DNA of 64,000 bases from Pseudomonas sp. Root562 (GCF_001427125.1 NZ_LMGK01000026.1:115814-179813); one strand, 5' to 3'. Counted from the first letter of the stretch, positions 10,772 through 20,503 are shown. Made by a program: numbers and translations. Notes: a model not told the origin generated them from the sequence alone.

Positions 10772-12574
10772 ATGATGCCGATGCTCACTGTTCGCCACCG
10801 CCGTGCCATTCGTCTGGCCAGCCGTTTCATCGCGCCCTATCGCTGGCATGCATTGGGTGCCTTGCTGGCGTTGGTCGTCACGGCGGGCATTACCCTGTCC
10901 ATGGGGCAGGGCATACGCATGCTGGTGGATCAGGGCTTCATGACCCAGTCACCGCATTTGCTCAACCAGTCCATCGGCGTGTTCATGCTGCTGGTATTGG
11001 GGCTGGCGGTCGGCACCTTCGCCCGGTTTTATCTGGTGTCGTGGATCGGCGAGCGCTGTGTCGCCGATATTCGCCGGCAGGTTTTCAACCATTTGATCTA
11101 TCTGCATCCAGGGTTTTATGAAAACAACCGCAGCTCGGAAATTCAATCGCGACTGACTGCCGATACCACACTGCTGCAATCGGTGATCGGCTCTTCGCTG
11201 TCGATGTTCCTGCGGAACCTGTTGATGGTCATCGGCGGGATCGTCCTGCTGTTCATTACCAATCCCAAACTCACCAGCATCGTTGTCGTCGCCTTGCCAT
11301 TGGTGATTGCGCCGATCCTGATTTTTGGCCGACGCGTGCGCAACCTGTCGCGCTTGAGCCAGGACCGCATCGCCGATATCGGCAGTTATGTCTCCGAGAC
11401 CCTCAGCCAGATCAAAACCGTGCAGGCCTACAACCACCAGGCCCAGGACCAGCAGCGGTTTGCCGTAACCGTGGAAGACGCATTCAACACCGCGCGCAGA
11501 CGCATCTTTCAGCGGGCCTGGCTGATTACCCTGGTCATCGTCCTGGTTCTGGGTGCAGTCGGGGTCATGCTCTGGGTCGGCGGCATGGACGTGATTGCCG
11601 GGCGCATTTCTGCGGGGGAGCTGGCGGCGTTCGTTTTTTACAGCCTGATCGTTGGCAGTGCATTCGGCACCTTGAGCGAAGTGATTGGCGAATTGCAACG
11701 TGCGGCCGGCGCAGCTGAGCGGATCGCCGAATTGTTGCGCTCGGAAAATATCATCCGGCCACCGACGACTGGTCTAGTGGCCTTGCCCGCGCGGGTGAAG
11801 GGCGAGCTGGTGCTTGAGGATGTGCGTTTTTCCTACCCGTCGCGTCCCGAAAGCTATGCGGTCGATGGCTTGAGCCTGAGCATCCGCTCGGGCGAAACCC
11901 TGGCATTGGTCGGGCCTTCGGGGGCAGGCAAGTCGACCGTGTATGACTTGCTGCTGCGCTTCTACGACCCCTCCGAGGGACGCATCCTGCTTGATGGCAC
12001 TGAATTGACCCGGTTCGATCCTTTGGATTTGCGTCGTTGTTTCGCCCTGGTCTCGCAGTCCCCAGCACTGTTTTTCGGCAGCATCGAAGAGAACATCCGC
12101 TACGGCAATCCGACGGCGACGCTTGCCGAGGTCCAGGAGGCGGCAAAAATCGCCTACGCCCACGACTTTATCGAAGCCATGCCCAACGGTTACCAGACGC
12201 ATCTGGGCGATGGCGGCCTCGGCTTGTCCGGCGGCCAGCGCCAGCGTCTGGCGATCGCCCGGGCGCTGCTGGTGGACGCGCCGATCCTCTTGCTTGACGA
12301 AGCCACCAGCGCCCTCGATGCGCAAAGCGAGCATCTGATCCAGCAAGCCCTGCCGAGCCTGATGAAAAACCGCACGACCCTGGTCATCGCCCATCGGCTG
12401 GCCACGGTAAAAAACGCCGACCGTATCGCCGTGATGGACCAAGGGAAAGTGGTGGCGGTGGGCACGCATCAAGAACTCATTGCCAGCAATGCGCTGTATG
12501 CGCGGTTGGCGGCGTTGCAGTTCAGTGATGGCCAGGCAGAACTCGAACTTCCCCCGGTAAGAGCCGTCGAGTGA
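10772..12574 (+). CDS. ABC exporter, fused permease and ATPase (MsbA-like)
   Basis: A half-transporter of about 600 residues that would work as a homodimer in the inner membrane. The N-terminal six-helix exporter domain (about 20-310) is followed by an ATPase domain with Walker A GPSGAGKST (about 385), signature LSGGQRQRLAIARA, Walker B ILLLDEATSALD and the H-loop VIAHRLATV. It resembles MsbA/LmrA-type exporters, but the lipid or drug it moves cannot be told. The start is uncertain: TTG 10745, ATG 10772 and ATG 10781 are in frame and none has a good ribosome site. The 10521-10771 stretch upstream holds no other gene I can support. Confidence 0.88.
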   Translation: MMPMLTVRHRRAIRLASRFIAPYRWHALGALLALVVTAGITLSMGQGIRMLVDQGFMTQSPHLLNQSIGVFMLLVLGLAVGTFARFYLVSWIGERCVADIRRQVFNHLIYLHPGFYENNRSSEIQSRLTADTTLLQSVIGSSLSMFLRNLLMVIGGIVLLFITNPKLTSIVVVALPLVIAPILIFGRRVRNLSRLSQDRIADIGSYVSETLSQIKTVQAYNHQAQDQQRFAVTVEDAFNTARRRIFQRAWLITLVIVLVLGAVGVMLWVGGMDVIAGRISAGELAAFVFYSLIVGSAFGTLSEVIGELQRAAGAAERIAELLRSENIIRPPTTGLVALPARVKGELVLEDVRFSYPSRPESYAVDGLSLSIRSGETLALVGPSGAGKSTVYDLLLRFYDPSEGRILLDGTELTRFDPLDLRRCFALVSQSPALFFGSIEENIRYGNPTATLAEVQEAAKIAYAHDFIEAMPNGYQTHLGDGGLGLSGGQRQRLAIARALLVDAPILLLDEATSALDAQSEHLIQQALPSLMKNRTTLVIAHRLATVKNADRIAVMDQGKVVAVGTHQELIASNALYARLAALQFSDGQAELELPPVRAVE

Positions 12575-12579
12575 AGCAA

Positions 12580-12679
12580 GGCTGCGATCTTTTGATCTTG
12601 ATTTAACAAAAATGCCCGCATCAATCGATGCGGGCATTTTTGTGTCCCAAGGAGAAGCACGGATCAAAAGATCGCAGCC
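12580..12679. repeat. REPIN-like inverted repeat enclosing a terminator
   Basis: The 18-base arms GGCTGCGATCTTTTGATC (12580-12597) and GATCAAAAGATCGCAGCC (12662-12679) are perfect inverse complements, 64 bases apart. The arm is the common Pseudomonas REP of the 'AAAGATCGCAGCC' type. A terminator hairpin lies inside the loop. Confidence 0.9.
12608..12641. terminator. Bidirectional terminator between the ABC exporter and slt
   Basis: A 15-base stem (AAAAATGCCCGCATC / GATGCGGGCATTTTT) with a four-base loop has an A tract on one side and a T tract on the other, and can serve both convergent genes. Confidence 0.93.
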
Positions 12680-12700
12680 TCGCCAGCTCCAACAGGGCTA

Positions 12701-14629
12701 TTACTGATCGTCGAAATAACGCTCATGCCAATCCACGATCGGCTGTGGCGAGTTGAGTTTCTGGCCGTAGATCACCGAGTACGACAACACGTTTTGCACG
12801 TACTGGCGGGTTTCGTCGAACGGAATGCTTTCCACCCACACGTCGAAGCTCAGGTGGTCGGCACCGCGCAGCCACTGACGAACACGCCCGGGGCCGGCGT
12901 TATAGGCGGCGGAGGCGAGGACGCGGTTGCCGTTGAACTGGCTGTGCACCTGGCTCAGGTAGGCGGCACCGAGCTGAATATTTTTGTCCGGGTCGAACAG
13001 CTGCTGCGGCGACGCGTACGGAATGCTGAACTTGCGTGCGGTTTCCTTGGCCGTGGCGGGCATCAACTGCATCAGGCCCGACGCGCCGACGCCGGAACGG
13101 GCGTCTTCCATGAAGGCACTTTCCTGACGGGTGATGGCGAATGCCCAGCTTGGATGTAAGCCGCGATTCTTCGCTTCACGTACCAGCGTGTTGCGGTGGG
13201 CCATCGGGAATCGTATATCCAGATCGTCCCAATACTGCGCTTGGCTGATCGTGCGAATGGCCGGGAAATACCATTTGAGGTCGTAGGCCAGCTTGGCCTG
13301 GGCAACCATTTCGTCGCGGTTGAAGTGGCGACTGACGTGGTACCACTCACGACGACCGTCGACAATTTGCCCGCGAGCATGAAATTCCAGAGCACGGCGT
13401 ATACCGGGGGTGTTGCGAACCTTGTTGATCAGCGCCTGGCTCATCACCAGCGGTTTGTTGTTCAACGAATAGGCGGATTGCGAACGATCTGCCGCGAGAA
13501 ATCCATAGAAGTCACGTTCGCGAGCAAGATTTTTGTAGAGGTTTTGCGGTTCTGGGCTTTGCGGTTGTGCCAGCTCCAGGCTACGGGCCTGCCAGTAACG
13601 CCAGCGGTTAGTGGTGGCGAGGTCCTGGGGCAGGCGGCGGGTCAACTGATAGGCGTCGTCCCAGCGGGCCAGGCGCAACAACAGGCGCATACGCCATTCG
13701 GACACGGTGTTGTCGCGCAGTTCCGGGTCGTACCTGGTCATCATGTCCAGCGCGCGGCTGTCGAAGCGTTTGGCGAGGGTCAATCCGATTTCCCGGGCGA
13801 TCGCGACTTTTTCATCCCGGGAGAAATGCATGCTGCTGGCATACCCGTCGAGCAGGTTCATGGCCCTGTCCGGGTCCTGGCGGGCGAGACGGCGCAGGCC
13901 GAGGCTGACCACATCGGACATCGGTTCGTCAGCTGGCGTGAAGCGTGATGGCTGATTCAACAATTCCGGGTTTTGCGCCACATCGATCAGCAAGCGGCCG
14001 CGAGGGGCGAGGGTGGTGAGGCCGTTCACCAGGCTGGTGGCCAGTGGATAGTTGCGCGCCTGAGCGGCGAGCTTGGTGCGTTCCCAACGTTTCTGTTCGG
14101 TTAACTGGCCGTCGGCGGCCCACATGCCGAACAGCGCATCACACGCCGCCGGTTGCGATTTCCCGGACAGCCACAGCTTGTTGGCGTTGGCGTAACCCTC
14201 GGACTTGAGGTTGTGGCTGATTTGATACTGCGCATTCAGGCAGTCCAACTCAGTGAAGTTGAGCTTGGGGTCGTAATACTTGATGAAAGTCGCCCAATCA
14301 CCCCGTTCGGCCAGCCAGCGCAACCAGCGCAGTTTCATCCAGTTGGCCTGCGGCAGGTCGCCATGCTCGGCGAGAAATTTTTCGATCTCGGCGTTGCTCG
14401 CGGTTTTCAGACGTGCGGTCAGCTCATCGTAGGCGAGATAGGGTTCCAGCGGATAATCGGCCAAGGCCTGGCTGTAACGGAAATACGGGCCGCTATCGCC
14501 CTTGGCCAGGGCGCGTTTGGCTTCATCGTAATACTGGCGTTGGGTGGAGAGGTCTACGGCCTGGGCGGATTGAACGGCAGCGGCAGACAGTAAAAAACAC
14601 GACAAAAAATTGAAAAGGCGACTGCGCAT
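12701..14629 (-). CDS. slt: Soluble lytic murein transglycosylase
   Basis: A periplasmic enzyme (642 residues) that cleaves the MurNAc-GlcNAc bond of peptidoglycan to give 1,6-anhydro ends. A signal peptide ends near QSAQA-VD. The middle is the alpha-helical superhelix of Slt70. The C-terminal SLT domain (about 485-600) has the catalytic glutamate in TRQESAF (about 503) and GLMQLMPATA. I take the ATG at 14629 (MRSRLFNFL) because the signal peptide then starts with a basic end; an in-frame ATG at 14653 adds eight residues. It is divergent from uup. Confidence 0.94.
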   Translation of the reverse strand: MRSRLFNFLSCFLLSAAAVQSAQAVDLSTQRQYYDEAKRALAKGDSGPYFRYSQALADYPLEPYLAYDELTARLKTASNAEIEKFLAEHGDLPQANWMKLRWLRWLAERGDWATFIKYYDPKLNFTELDCLNAQYQISHNLKSEGYANANKLWLSGKSQPAACDALFGMWAADGQLTEQKRWERTKLAAQARNYPLATSLVNGLTTLAPRGRLLIDVAQNPELLNQPSRFTPADEPMSDVVSLGLRRLARQDPDRAMNLLDGYASSMHFSRDEKVAIAREIGLTLAKRFDSRALDMMTRYDPELRDNTVSEWRMRLLLRLARWDDAYQLTRRLPQDLATTNRWRYWQARSLELAQPQSPEPQNLYKNLARERDFYGFLAADRSQSAYSLNNKPLVMSQALINKVRNTPGIRRALEFHARGQIVDGRREWYHVSRHFNRDEMVAQAKLAYDLKWYFPAIRTISQAQYWDDLDIRFPMAHRNTLVREAKNRGLHPSWAFAITRQESAFMEDARSGVGASGLMQLMPATAKETARKFSIPYASPQQLFDPDKNIQLGAAYLSQVHSQFNGNRVLASAAYNAGPGRVRQWLRGADHLSFDVWVESIPFDETRQYVQNVLSYSVIYGQKLNSPQPIVDWHERYFDDQ

Positions 14630-14844
14630 GAGACGTCCGGACAGATAAACCATGACAAGAGTGCTGGCGATGCTCGCACTGAATTATCCGTAGCTTAGCC
14701 TTTTGCCAGCAGCGGGTGAAAGCTTTGCGGACCTGTCTGCATCAGTTCGCAACATTTGTTGTGCAGAGTGCTTCGACAGTGAAATTGCCGGCCTTCTGAA
14801 GCCTCGATTCAGGTAGAATGCGCGCCCGGTTTTTGGAGAAGCTC

Positions 14845-16761
14845 ATGACCCTGCTCAAATTCAGCGATGTGTCCCTTGCTTTCGGCGCTATGCCGTTGTT
14901 GGACAAGGTGTCCTGGCAGATCGCCCGTGGAGAGCGGGTGTGCATCATCGGCCGCAACGGCACTGGCAAGTCCAGCATGATGAAGCTCGTCAAGGGCGAC
15001 CAGAAGCCCGATGATGGCTCGGTTTGGCGCGCACCCGGCCTCAAGATTGGTGAATTGCCGCAAGAATTGCCAGTAGCCGACGAGCGGACCGTGTTCGATG
15101 TGGTAGCCGAAGGCCTGGACGGTGTCGGTGCCTTGCTGGCCGAGTATCACCACCTGAGCCAGAACATCGTCACCGATGCCGACCTGGACAAGCTGATGCA
15201 CGTCCAGCACGACCTCGAAGCCCGCGATGGCTGGCGTTTGCAGACGCTGGTCGACAGCACGCTGAGCCGCCTGCAGCTACCGGCAGACAAGACCCTGGCC
15301 GAGTTGTCCGGTGGTTGGCGCCGCCGCGTCCTGCTGGCCCAGGCCCTGGTTTCCGAACCGGATCTGCTGCTGCTCGATGAGCCAACCAACCACCTGGACA
15401 TCGGTGCGATCGCCTGGCTCGAAGAGGCGCTGAAGGATTTTCAGGGCGCCGTGCTGTTCATCACGCACGACCGTTCCTTCCTGCAAAACCTCGCTACCCG
15501 TATCCTCGAACTGGATCGTGGCGGCCTGATCGACTGGAACGGCGACTACGCCAGTTTCCTCGTGCATAAAGAAGCCGAGCTGGCCGCCGAGGCCACTGCC
15601 AATGCGCTGTTCGACAAACGCCTGGCTCAGGAAGAGGTGTGGATCCGCCAAGGCATCAAGGCTCGCCGGACCCGTAACGAGGGCCGCGTGCGTGCCTTGA
15701 AAGCGTTGCGCGTCGAGCGCAGCGAACGTCGCGAGCGCACCGGCAAGGCCAATATCCAGCTGGAAACCGCCGACAAATCCGGCAAGCAGGTGATGGTGCT
15801 CGAGAACGTGAGCTTTGCTCATCCGGGCGGACCGTTCCTGATCAAGGATTTCTCCATGGTGTTGCAGCGCGGCGACCGTATCGGCCTGCTCGGCGCCAAC
15901 GGTACCGGCAAGACCACGCTGCTCAAGCTGATGCTCAGCGGTCTGCAACCTACCAGTGGCAAGGTGGAAGAGGGCACGAAGATCGACGTCGCCTACTTCG
16001 ACCAGTTGCGCCACCAGCTGGATCTGGAAAAGACCGTGATCGATAACGTCGCCGAAGGTCGCGATTTCATCGATATCGACGGCCAGAGTCGTCACGTGCT
16101 GAGCTATCTCGGCGACTTCCTGTTCAGCCCGCAGCGTGCCCGCACGCCGGTCAAGGCGCTGTCCGGTGGCGAGCGTGCCCGTCTGTTGCTGGCCAAGCTG
16201 TTCAGCAAACCGGCGAACCTGCTGGTACTCGACGAACCGACGAACGACCTCGACGTCGAAACCCTTGAACTGCTGGAAGAGGTCTTGCTGACCTTCAATG
16301 GCACCGTGCTGATGGTCAGCCACGACCGGGCATTCCTCGACAACGTAGTCACCAGCACCCTGGTCTTCGAGGGCGAAGGCAAGGTTCGTGAGTACGTCGG
16401 TGGTTACCAGGACTGGCTGCGTCAGGGCGGCTCGCCGCGCCTGCTGGGCGTGACCGAGAGCAAGTCTGGCAAGGCCGACTTGAACTCCGCGGTGGTCAAG
16501 GCTGAGCCCGCGCCAGTGGTGGCAGCGGTCGAAGCACCAGCGAAGAAAAAACTCAGCTACAAGTTGCAGCGCGAGTTGGAAGCGTTGCCGGGCCAGATCG
16601 ATGCCATGGAGCAGCAGATTGCTGCTGTTGAAGCCCAGATGGCGGATGCCGGGTTCTATCTGCGGCCGGCGGCTGAAACCGCGGCGGTGATCGCTCAGTT
16701 GGCGCAGTTGCAGGCTGAGCTCGACGTGATGGTCGAGCGCTGGGCCGAACTGGATGCCTGA
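14845..16761 (+). CDS. uup: ABC-F ATPase Uup
   Basis: A cytoplasmic ABC-F protein of 638 residues with two ATPase domains and no membrane helices. Walker A motifs are GRNGTGKSS (about 36) and GANGTGKTT (about 351); signatures are LSGGWRRR and LSGGERAR; Walker B motifs are LLLLDEPTNHLD and LLVLDEPTNDLD. The C-terminal coiled coil (about 565-638, rich in Q/E/A heptads) is the DNA- or ribosome-binding arm that marks Uup among ABC-F proteins. GGAG precedes the ATG at 14845, which settles the start. Its role is presumably at the ribosome or in limiting transposon precise excision, by family knowledge. Confidence 0.92.
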   Translation: MTLLKFSDVSLAFGAMPLLDKVSWQIARGERVCIIGRNGTGKSSMMKLVKGDQKPDDGSVWRAPGLKIGELPQELPVADERTVFDVVAEGLDGVGALLAEYHHLSQNIVTDADLDKLMHVQHDLEARDGWRLQTLVDSTLSRLQLPADKTLAELSGGWRRRVLLAQALVSEPDLLLLDEPTNHLDIGAIAWLEEALKDFQGAVLFITHDRSFLQNLATRILELDRGGLIDWNGDYASFLVHKEAELAAEATANALFDKRLAQEEVWIRQGIKARRTRNEGRVRALKALRVERSERRERTGKANIQLETADKSGKQVMVLENVSFAHPGGPFLIKDFSMVLQRGDRIGLLGANGTGKTTLLKLMLSGLQPTSGKVEEGTKIDVAYFDQLRHQLDLEKTVIDNVAEGRDFIDIDGQSRHVLSYLGDFLFSPQRARTPVKALSGGERARLLLAKLFSKPANLLVLDEPTNDLDVETLELLEEVLLTFNGTVLMVSHDRAFLDNVVTSTLVFEGEGKVREYVGGYQDWLRQGGSPRLLGVTESKSGKADLNSAVVKAEPAPVVAAVEAPAKKKLSYKLQRELEALPGQIDAMEQQIAAVEAQMADAGFYLRPAAETAAVIAQLAQLQAELDVMVERWAELDA

Positions 16762-16775
16762 TTGATCGTGTAATA

Positions 16776-16813
16776 AAAAAGCCCGACCTCGGTAACGCGA
16801 GTGTCGGGCTTTT
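16776..16813. terminator. Terminator between uup and the universal stress gene
   Basis: A stem of AAAAGCCCGAC / GTCGGGCTTTT with a 15-base loop. It has A and T tracts on opposite sides, fit for both convergent genes. Confidence 0.88.
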
Positions 16814-16856
16814 CATATGCCATTGAATTGAATCAGTTTCCTGTCTGGGCGAGCTA

Positions 16857-17297
16857 TCAGGATTTGCTTTGCAGGCGCACTGCAAGCACATCGCAAGGCG
16901 CGCCGTGGAGCACGTCATTGGCAGTGGACCCCAGCAGCAATGCAAGGCCATGTCGGCCATGGCTGCCCACCACGATCATGTCGCATCCTTGTTCCTTGGC
17001 CAGATGGTGAATTTCCTGGCGTGGCTGGCCGTAGGTCAGATGGCTGTACTCCCGGGAAAGCTCCGGATACTTGACGATCAGCCGCTCCAGACGTTCCTTG
17101 GCCTGATCGAACTGCTGTTGTTGCAGTTGTGACAGGTCCATCGGCACATCACCGCCGAAGGCCATGGCCATCGGTTCGACGATATGCACCAGGGACAGCT
17201 TCGCACCGTTGCTCACCGACAGCTCGCGAGCGCGGTGGATTACAGGGTCGCACTCTTCGGTTAGATCTACAGCGACCAGAATATGGTTGTAGGGCAT
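16857..17297 (-). CDS. Universal stress protein, UspA family
   Basis: A small cytoplasmic protein of 146 residues with the Usp alpha/beta fold. The C-terminal ATP-binding signature G-2x-G-9x-G(S/T) is present as VGSHGRHGLALLLGST. The N-terminal strand NHILVAVDLTEECDPV carries the conserved Asp. The ATG at 17297 has AGGAG seven bases upstream; an upstream in-frame start at 17381 is not supported. Members are commonly induced by growth arrest or oxygen limitation. It is divergent from the next gene. Confidence 0.92.
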   Translation of the reverse strand: MPYNHILVAVDLTEECDPVIHRARELSVSNGAKLSLVHIVEPMAMAFGGDVPMDLSQLQQQQFDQAKERLERLIVKYPELSREYSHLTYGQPRQEIHHLAKEQGCDMIVVGSHGRHGLALLLGSTANDVLHGAPCDVLAVRLQSKS

Positions 17298-17401
17298 GAG
17301 GTGCTCCTCCTGAGGGATGCAATATTGGTAAGTATGGCTGGTTTCAAGCGCAGTGGTTCCAAAGTGGCTCAATGCGCTCATTCAAAATCGGGAGTACAGA
17401 T

Positions 17402-17839
17402 ATGACGGTCTGGATAGTGGTGTCAATCCTGCTGGTGGTACTCAGCCCTCTGGCATGGTTGCGACCATCACGTCATCAAAGCGGTCGGATGGCCCTGCGC
17501 ATGGAGGCGCGGCGCATCGGCCTGGCCATGCAACTGGCGCCCCAGGAGTGGCCGCACTGGCTCGCTCAGGAACCGCCGAACCCCTGTGCCCAGTACCATC
17601 GACCGCGGCGCGGCAGTCAGCCAGCCTGCTGGAGTTATTGGCAGAAAACGCCGGGGGTGTGGGTGAACCAGTGGCAGGAGCTCTGTGAAGATCCTGCGTT
17701 GCTGATTCATTTCGAAAAGTTGCCAGGTAACGTTTTCAAGATCGAAGCCGACAAACAAATGATCACTTTGTATTGGGGCGAGAAGGGCGAAACCGAAGTT
17801 TTGCAACAAATCGATGCGACCCTCAAGGCGCTCGCCTGA
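17402..17839 (+). CDS. Conserved membrane-anchored protein of unknown function
   Basis: A protein of 145 residues with one N-terminal transmembrane helix (VWIVVSILLVVLSPLAWL) followed by a basic, arginine- and tryptophan-rich cytoplasmic-type domain. No catalytic motif is recognised. GGGAG lies eight bases before the ATG at 17402. From memory a homologue holds the same place between usp and fadB in P. aeruginosa (around PA3015-PA3016). I cannot propose a function. Confidence 0.8.
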   Translation: MTVWIVVSILLVVLSPLAWLRPSRHQSGRMALRMEARRIGLAMQLAPQEWPHWLAQEPPNPCAQYHRPRRGSQPACWSYWQKTPGVWVNQWQELCEDPALLIHFEKLPGNVFKIEADKQMITLYWGEKGETEVLQQIDATLKALA

Positions 17840-18355
17840 CCCCAGGCCCCCGCAGGAGCGATGAGGCAATAAAAAGCCCGACAACATCATCGGGCGGGGG
17901 TGGCCAGGCAGGCCGGTAATTTGGTTTGCGCAGATCTTACGCTGGGTATTCACCGCAGCGTTCAAAAATTTTCTATCGAGTCCCGCCAGCGTAGCTTGTT
18001 AAACAGAGGCTGCGGCGAATTAGGGCGACTTTTCTAATGATTGATTCTATGAATGGCAGCACATGCACCCGCGTGTTAGAGAGCTTCATCTTACAGAAAT
18101 GACCGCAAAGTCGAGTTTCAACCCGCATTTTGGGCGATTGACAATTGTCGGAAATTCCGTGAAGGTGGCGTACCCAAATCAAACGGGCGTATGAATTGAG
18201 CGTTTGTATTTCAGATCGCTCCTACAGAATCCCGACTATCGCGTTGGCGGGTGTGCCGGGGGAATGGGCGTAGCATCGACGTTTAACGTCCCTGCCGAGC
18301 CATTCGCCTGCGTCCGACGTGTACTGTTCAGCTTCCATATCGTGGAGATCAGTTG
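17840..18355. other. Long intergenic region upstream of fadBA
   Basis: About 516 bases without a supportable gene. It begins with an imperfect hairpin (GCCCGA/TCGGGC, 17876-17894) that lacks a T tract, and holds a PsrA-like site (18180-18193). A minus-strand frame at 17973-18182 has no ribosome site or family features. The rest shows no recognised element; the leader of fadB may be long. Confidence 0.7.
18180..18193. promoter_or_regulatory. Probable PsrA operator upstream of fadBA
   Basis: CAAACGGGCGTATG matches the PsrA consensus (G/C)AAAC-N2-4-GTTT(G/C) with one mismatch (GTAT for GTTT). Another half-site, CGTTTG, lies at 18202-18207. PsrA control of fadBA5 is known in P. aeruginosa, and psrA is encoded about 9 kb downstream in this window. 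Confidence 0.55.
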
Positions 18356-20503
18356 ATGATTTACGAAGGTAAAGCCATCACGGTTAAGGCTCTTGAAAGT
18401 GGCATCGTCGAATTGAAATTCGACCTCAAGGGTGAGTCCGTCAACAAGTTCAACCGTCTAACCCTGAACGAACTGCGTCAGGCCGTAGACACCATCAAGG
18501 CAGATGCTTCGATCAAGGGTGTGATCGTCAGCAGTGGCAAGGACGTTTTCATCGTCGGCGCCGACATCACCGAATTTGTCGACAACTTCAAGCTGCCGGA
18601 TGCAGAGCTTGTTGCAGGCAACCTCGAAGCCAACAAGATTTTCAGCGATTTCGAAGACCTCAACGTCCCGACAGTGGTTGCCATCAACGGCATCGCATTG
18701 GGTGGTGGTCTGGAAATGTGCCTGGCGGCGGACTACCGCGTCATGTCGACCAAGGCCAAGATCGGTCTGCCGGAAGTCAAGCTGGGCATCTACCCGGGCT
18801 TCGGCGGCACTGTGCGTCTGCCGCGCCTGATCGGTGCCGACAACGCCATCGAGTGGATTGCCGCTGGCAAGGAAAACCGTCCGGAAGACGCGCTCAAAGT
18901 CGGCGCAGTGGACGCAGTAGTTGCCCCTGAGAAGCTGCAGGAAGCCGCACTTGAAATGATCAAGCGCGCCATTTCCGGCGAGTTCGACTACAAGGCCAAG
19001 CGCCAGCCGAAGCTTGAAAAGCTCAAGCTGAACGCCATTGAACAAATGATGGCTTTCGAAACCGCCAAAGGTTTCGTGGCAGGTCAAGCCGGCCCGAACT
19101 ACCCGGCGCCGGTTGAGGCGATCAAGACTATCCAGAAAGCCGCGAACTTCGGTCGCGAAAAGGCGCTGGAAGTCGAGGCTGCTGGTTTCGTCAAACTGGC
19201 CAAGACCTCTGCCGCGCAGAGCTTGATCGGTCTGTTCCTGAACGATCAGGAACTGAAGAAAAAGGCCAAGGCCTACGACGAAATCGCCAAGGACGTGAAG
19301 CAGGCCGCCGTTCTGGGCGCCGGCATCATGGGTGGCGGTATCGCCTATCAATCGGCGTCCAAAGGCACGCCGATCCTGATGAAAGACATCAACGAAGCCG
19401 GGATCGAGCAAGGTCTGGCCGAAGCCGCCAAGCTGCTGGTTGGCCGTGTTGATAAAGGCCGCATGACCGCCGCGAAAATGGCTGAAGTGCTCAACGGCAT
19501 CCGTCCAACCCTGTCTTACGGCGACTTCGGTCACGTGGATCTGGTGGTGGAAGCGGTTGTCGAGAACCCTAAAGTCAAGCAAGCCGTTCTGGCGGAAGTT
19601 GAAGACAAGGTCAAAGAGGACACCATCCTCGCCTCGAACACGTCGACCATTTCCATCACCTTGCTGGCCAAAGCCCTCAAGCGCCCGGAAAACTTCGTCG
19701 GCATGCACTTCTTCAACCCGGTGCACATGATGCCGCTGGTTGAAGTGATCCGTGGCGAGAAGTCCAGCGAGCTGGCTGTTGCCACCACCGTTGCCTACGC
19801 CAAGAAAATGGGCAAGAACCCGATCGTCGTCAATGACTGCCCGGGCTTCCTGGTCAACCGTGTACTGTTCCCGTACTTCGGCGGTTTCGCCAAGCTGGTC
19901 AGCGCAGGTGTGGACTTCGTGCGTATCGACAAAGTCATGGAAAAATTCGGTTGGCCAATGGGCCCGGCGTACCTGATGGACGTGGTTGGCATCGACACTG
20001 GCCACCACGGTCGCGACGTCATGGCTGAAGGCTTCCCGGACCGCATGAAAGACGACCGTCGCTCGGCCGTTGACGTGCTCTACGAAGCCAAGCGCCTGGG
20101 CCAGAAGAACGGCAAGGGCTTCTACGCCTACGAGACCGACAAGAAGGGCAAGCAGAAGAAGGTGGCCGACCCGTCGGTGCTGGAAGTGCTCAAGCCAATC
20201 GTTTTCGAACAGCGTGAAGTCACCGACGAAGACATCATCAACTGGATGATGATCCCGTTGTGCCTGGAAACCGTGCGTTGCCTGGAAGACGGCATTGTCG
20301 AAACCGCCGCCGAAGCCGACATGGGTCTGGTCTACGGTATTGGTTTCCCTCCATTCCGTGGCGGTGCATTGCGCTACATCGACTCGATCGGTGTTGCACA
20401 GTTCGTAGCCCTGGCTGACCAGTACGCTGATTTGGGCGCGCTGTACCACCCGACCGCGAAGCTGCGCGAAATGGCCAAAAACGGCCAGAGCTTCTTCGGT
20501 TAA
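18356..20503 (+). CDS. fadB: Fatty acid oxidation complex alpha subunit FadB
   Basis: A multifunctional beta-oxidation enzyme (715 residues): enoyl-CoA hydratase/isomerase and 3-hydroxyacyl-CoA dehydrogenase, forming an alpha2-beta2 complex with FadA. The crotonase domain (1-190) has GGGLEMCLAADYR and GIYPGFGGTVRLP. The NAD-binding motif AVLGAGIMGGGIAYQ is at about 318-332. The dehydrogenase catalytic histidine is in MHFFNPVHMMPLVE (about 450). The ATG at 18356 has GTGGAG upstream; a TTG directly before it is less likely. It is 29 bases from fadA, one operon. Confidence 0.97.
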   Translation: MIYEGKAITVKALESGIVELKFDLKGESVNKFNRLTLNELRQAVDTIKADASIKGVIVSSGKDVFIVGADITEFVDNFKLPDAELVAGNLEANKIFSDFEDLNVPTVVAINGIALGGGLEMCLAADYRVMSTKAKIGLPEVKLGIYPGFGGTVRLPRLIGADNAIEWIAAGKENRPEDALKVGAVDAVVAPEKLQEAALEMIKRAISGEFDYKAKRQPKLEKLKLNAIEQMMAFETAKGFVAGQAGPNYPAPVEAIKTIQKAANFGREKALEVEAAGFVKLAKTSAAQSLIGLFLNDQELKKKAKAYDEIAKDVKQAAVLGAGIMGGGIAYQSASKGTPILMKDINEAGIEQGLAEAAKLLVGRVDKGRMTAAKMAEVLNGIRPTLSYGDFGHVDLVVEAVVENPKVKQAVLAEVEDKVKEDTILASNTSTISITLLAKALKRPENFVGMHFFNPVHMMPLVEVIRGEKSSELAVATTVAYAKKMGKNPIVVNDCPGFLVNRVLFPYFGGFAKLVSAGVDFVRIDKVMEKFGWPMGPAYLMDVVGIDTGHHGRDVMAEGFPDRMKDDRRSAVDVLYEAKRLGQKNGKGFYAYETDKKGKQKKVADPSVLEVLKPIVFEQREVTDEDIINWMMIPLCLETVRCLEDGIVETAAEADMGLVYGIGFPPFRGGALRYIDSIGVAQFVALADQYADLGALYHPTAKLREMAKNGQSFFG

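Noticed and set aside
17973..18182. Small minus-strand frame upstream of fadB
   Set aside because: No ribosome site, no conserved look, and it overlaps the probable control region.
18458..20449. Open frame of 663 codons opposite fadB
   Set aside because: A shadow of strong GC-rich coding on the plus strand; FadB motifs are clear and the reverse product is low-complexity His/Val/Asp-rich.
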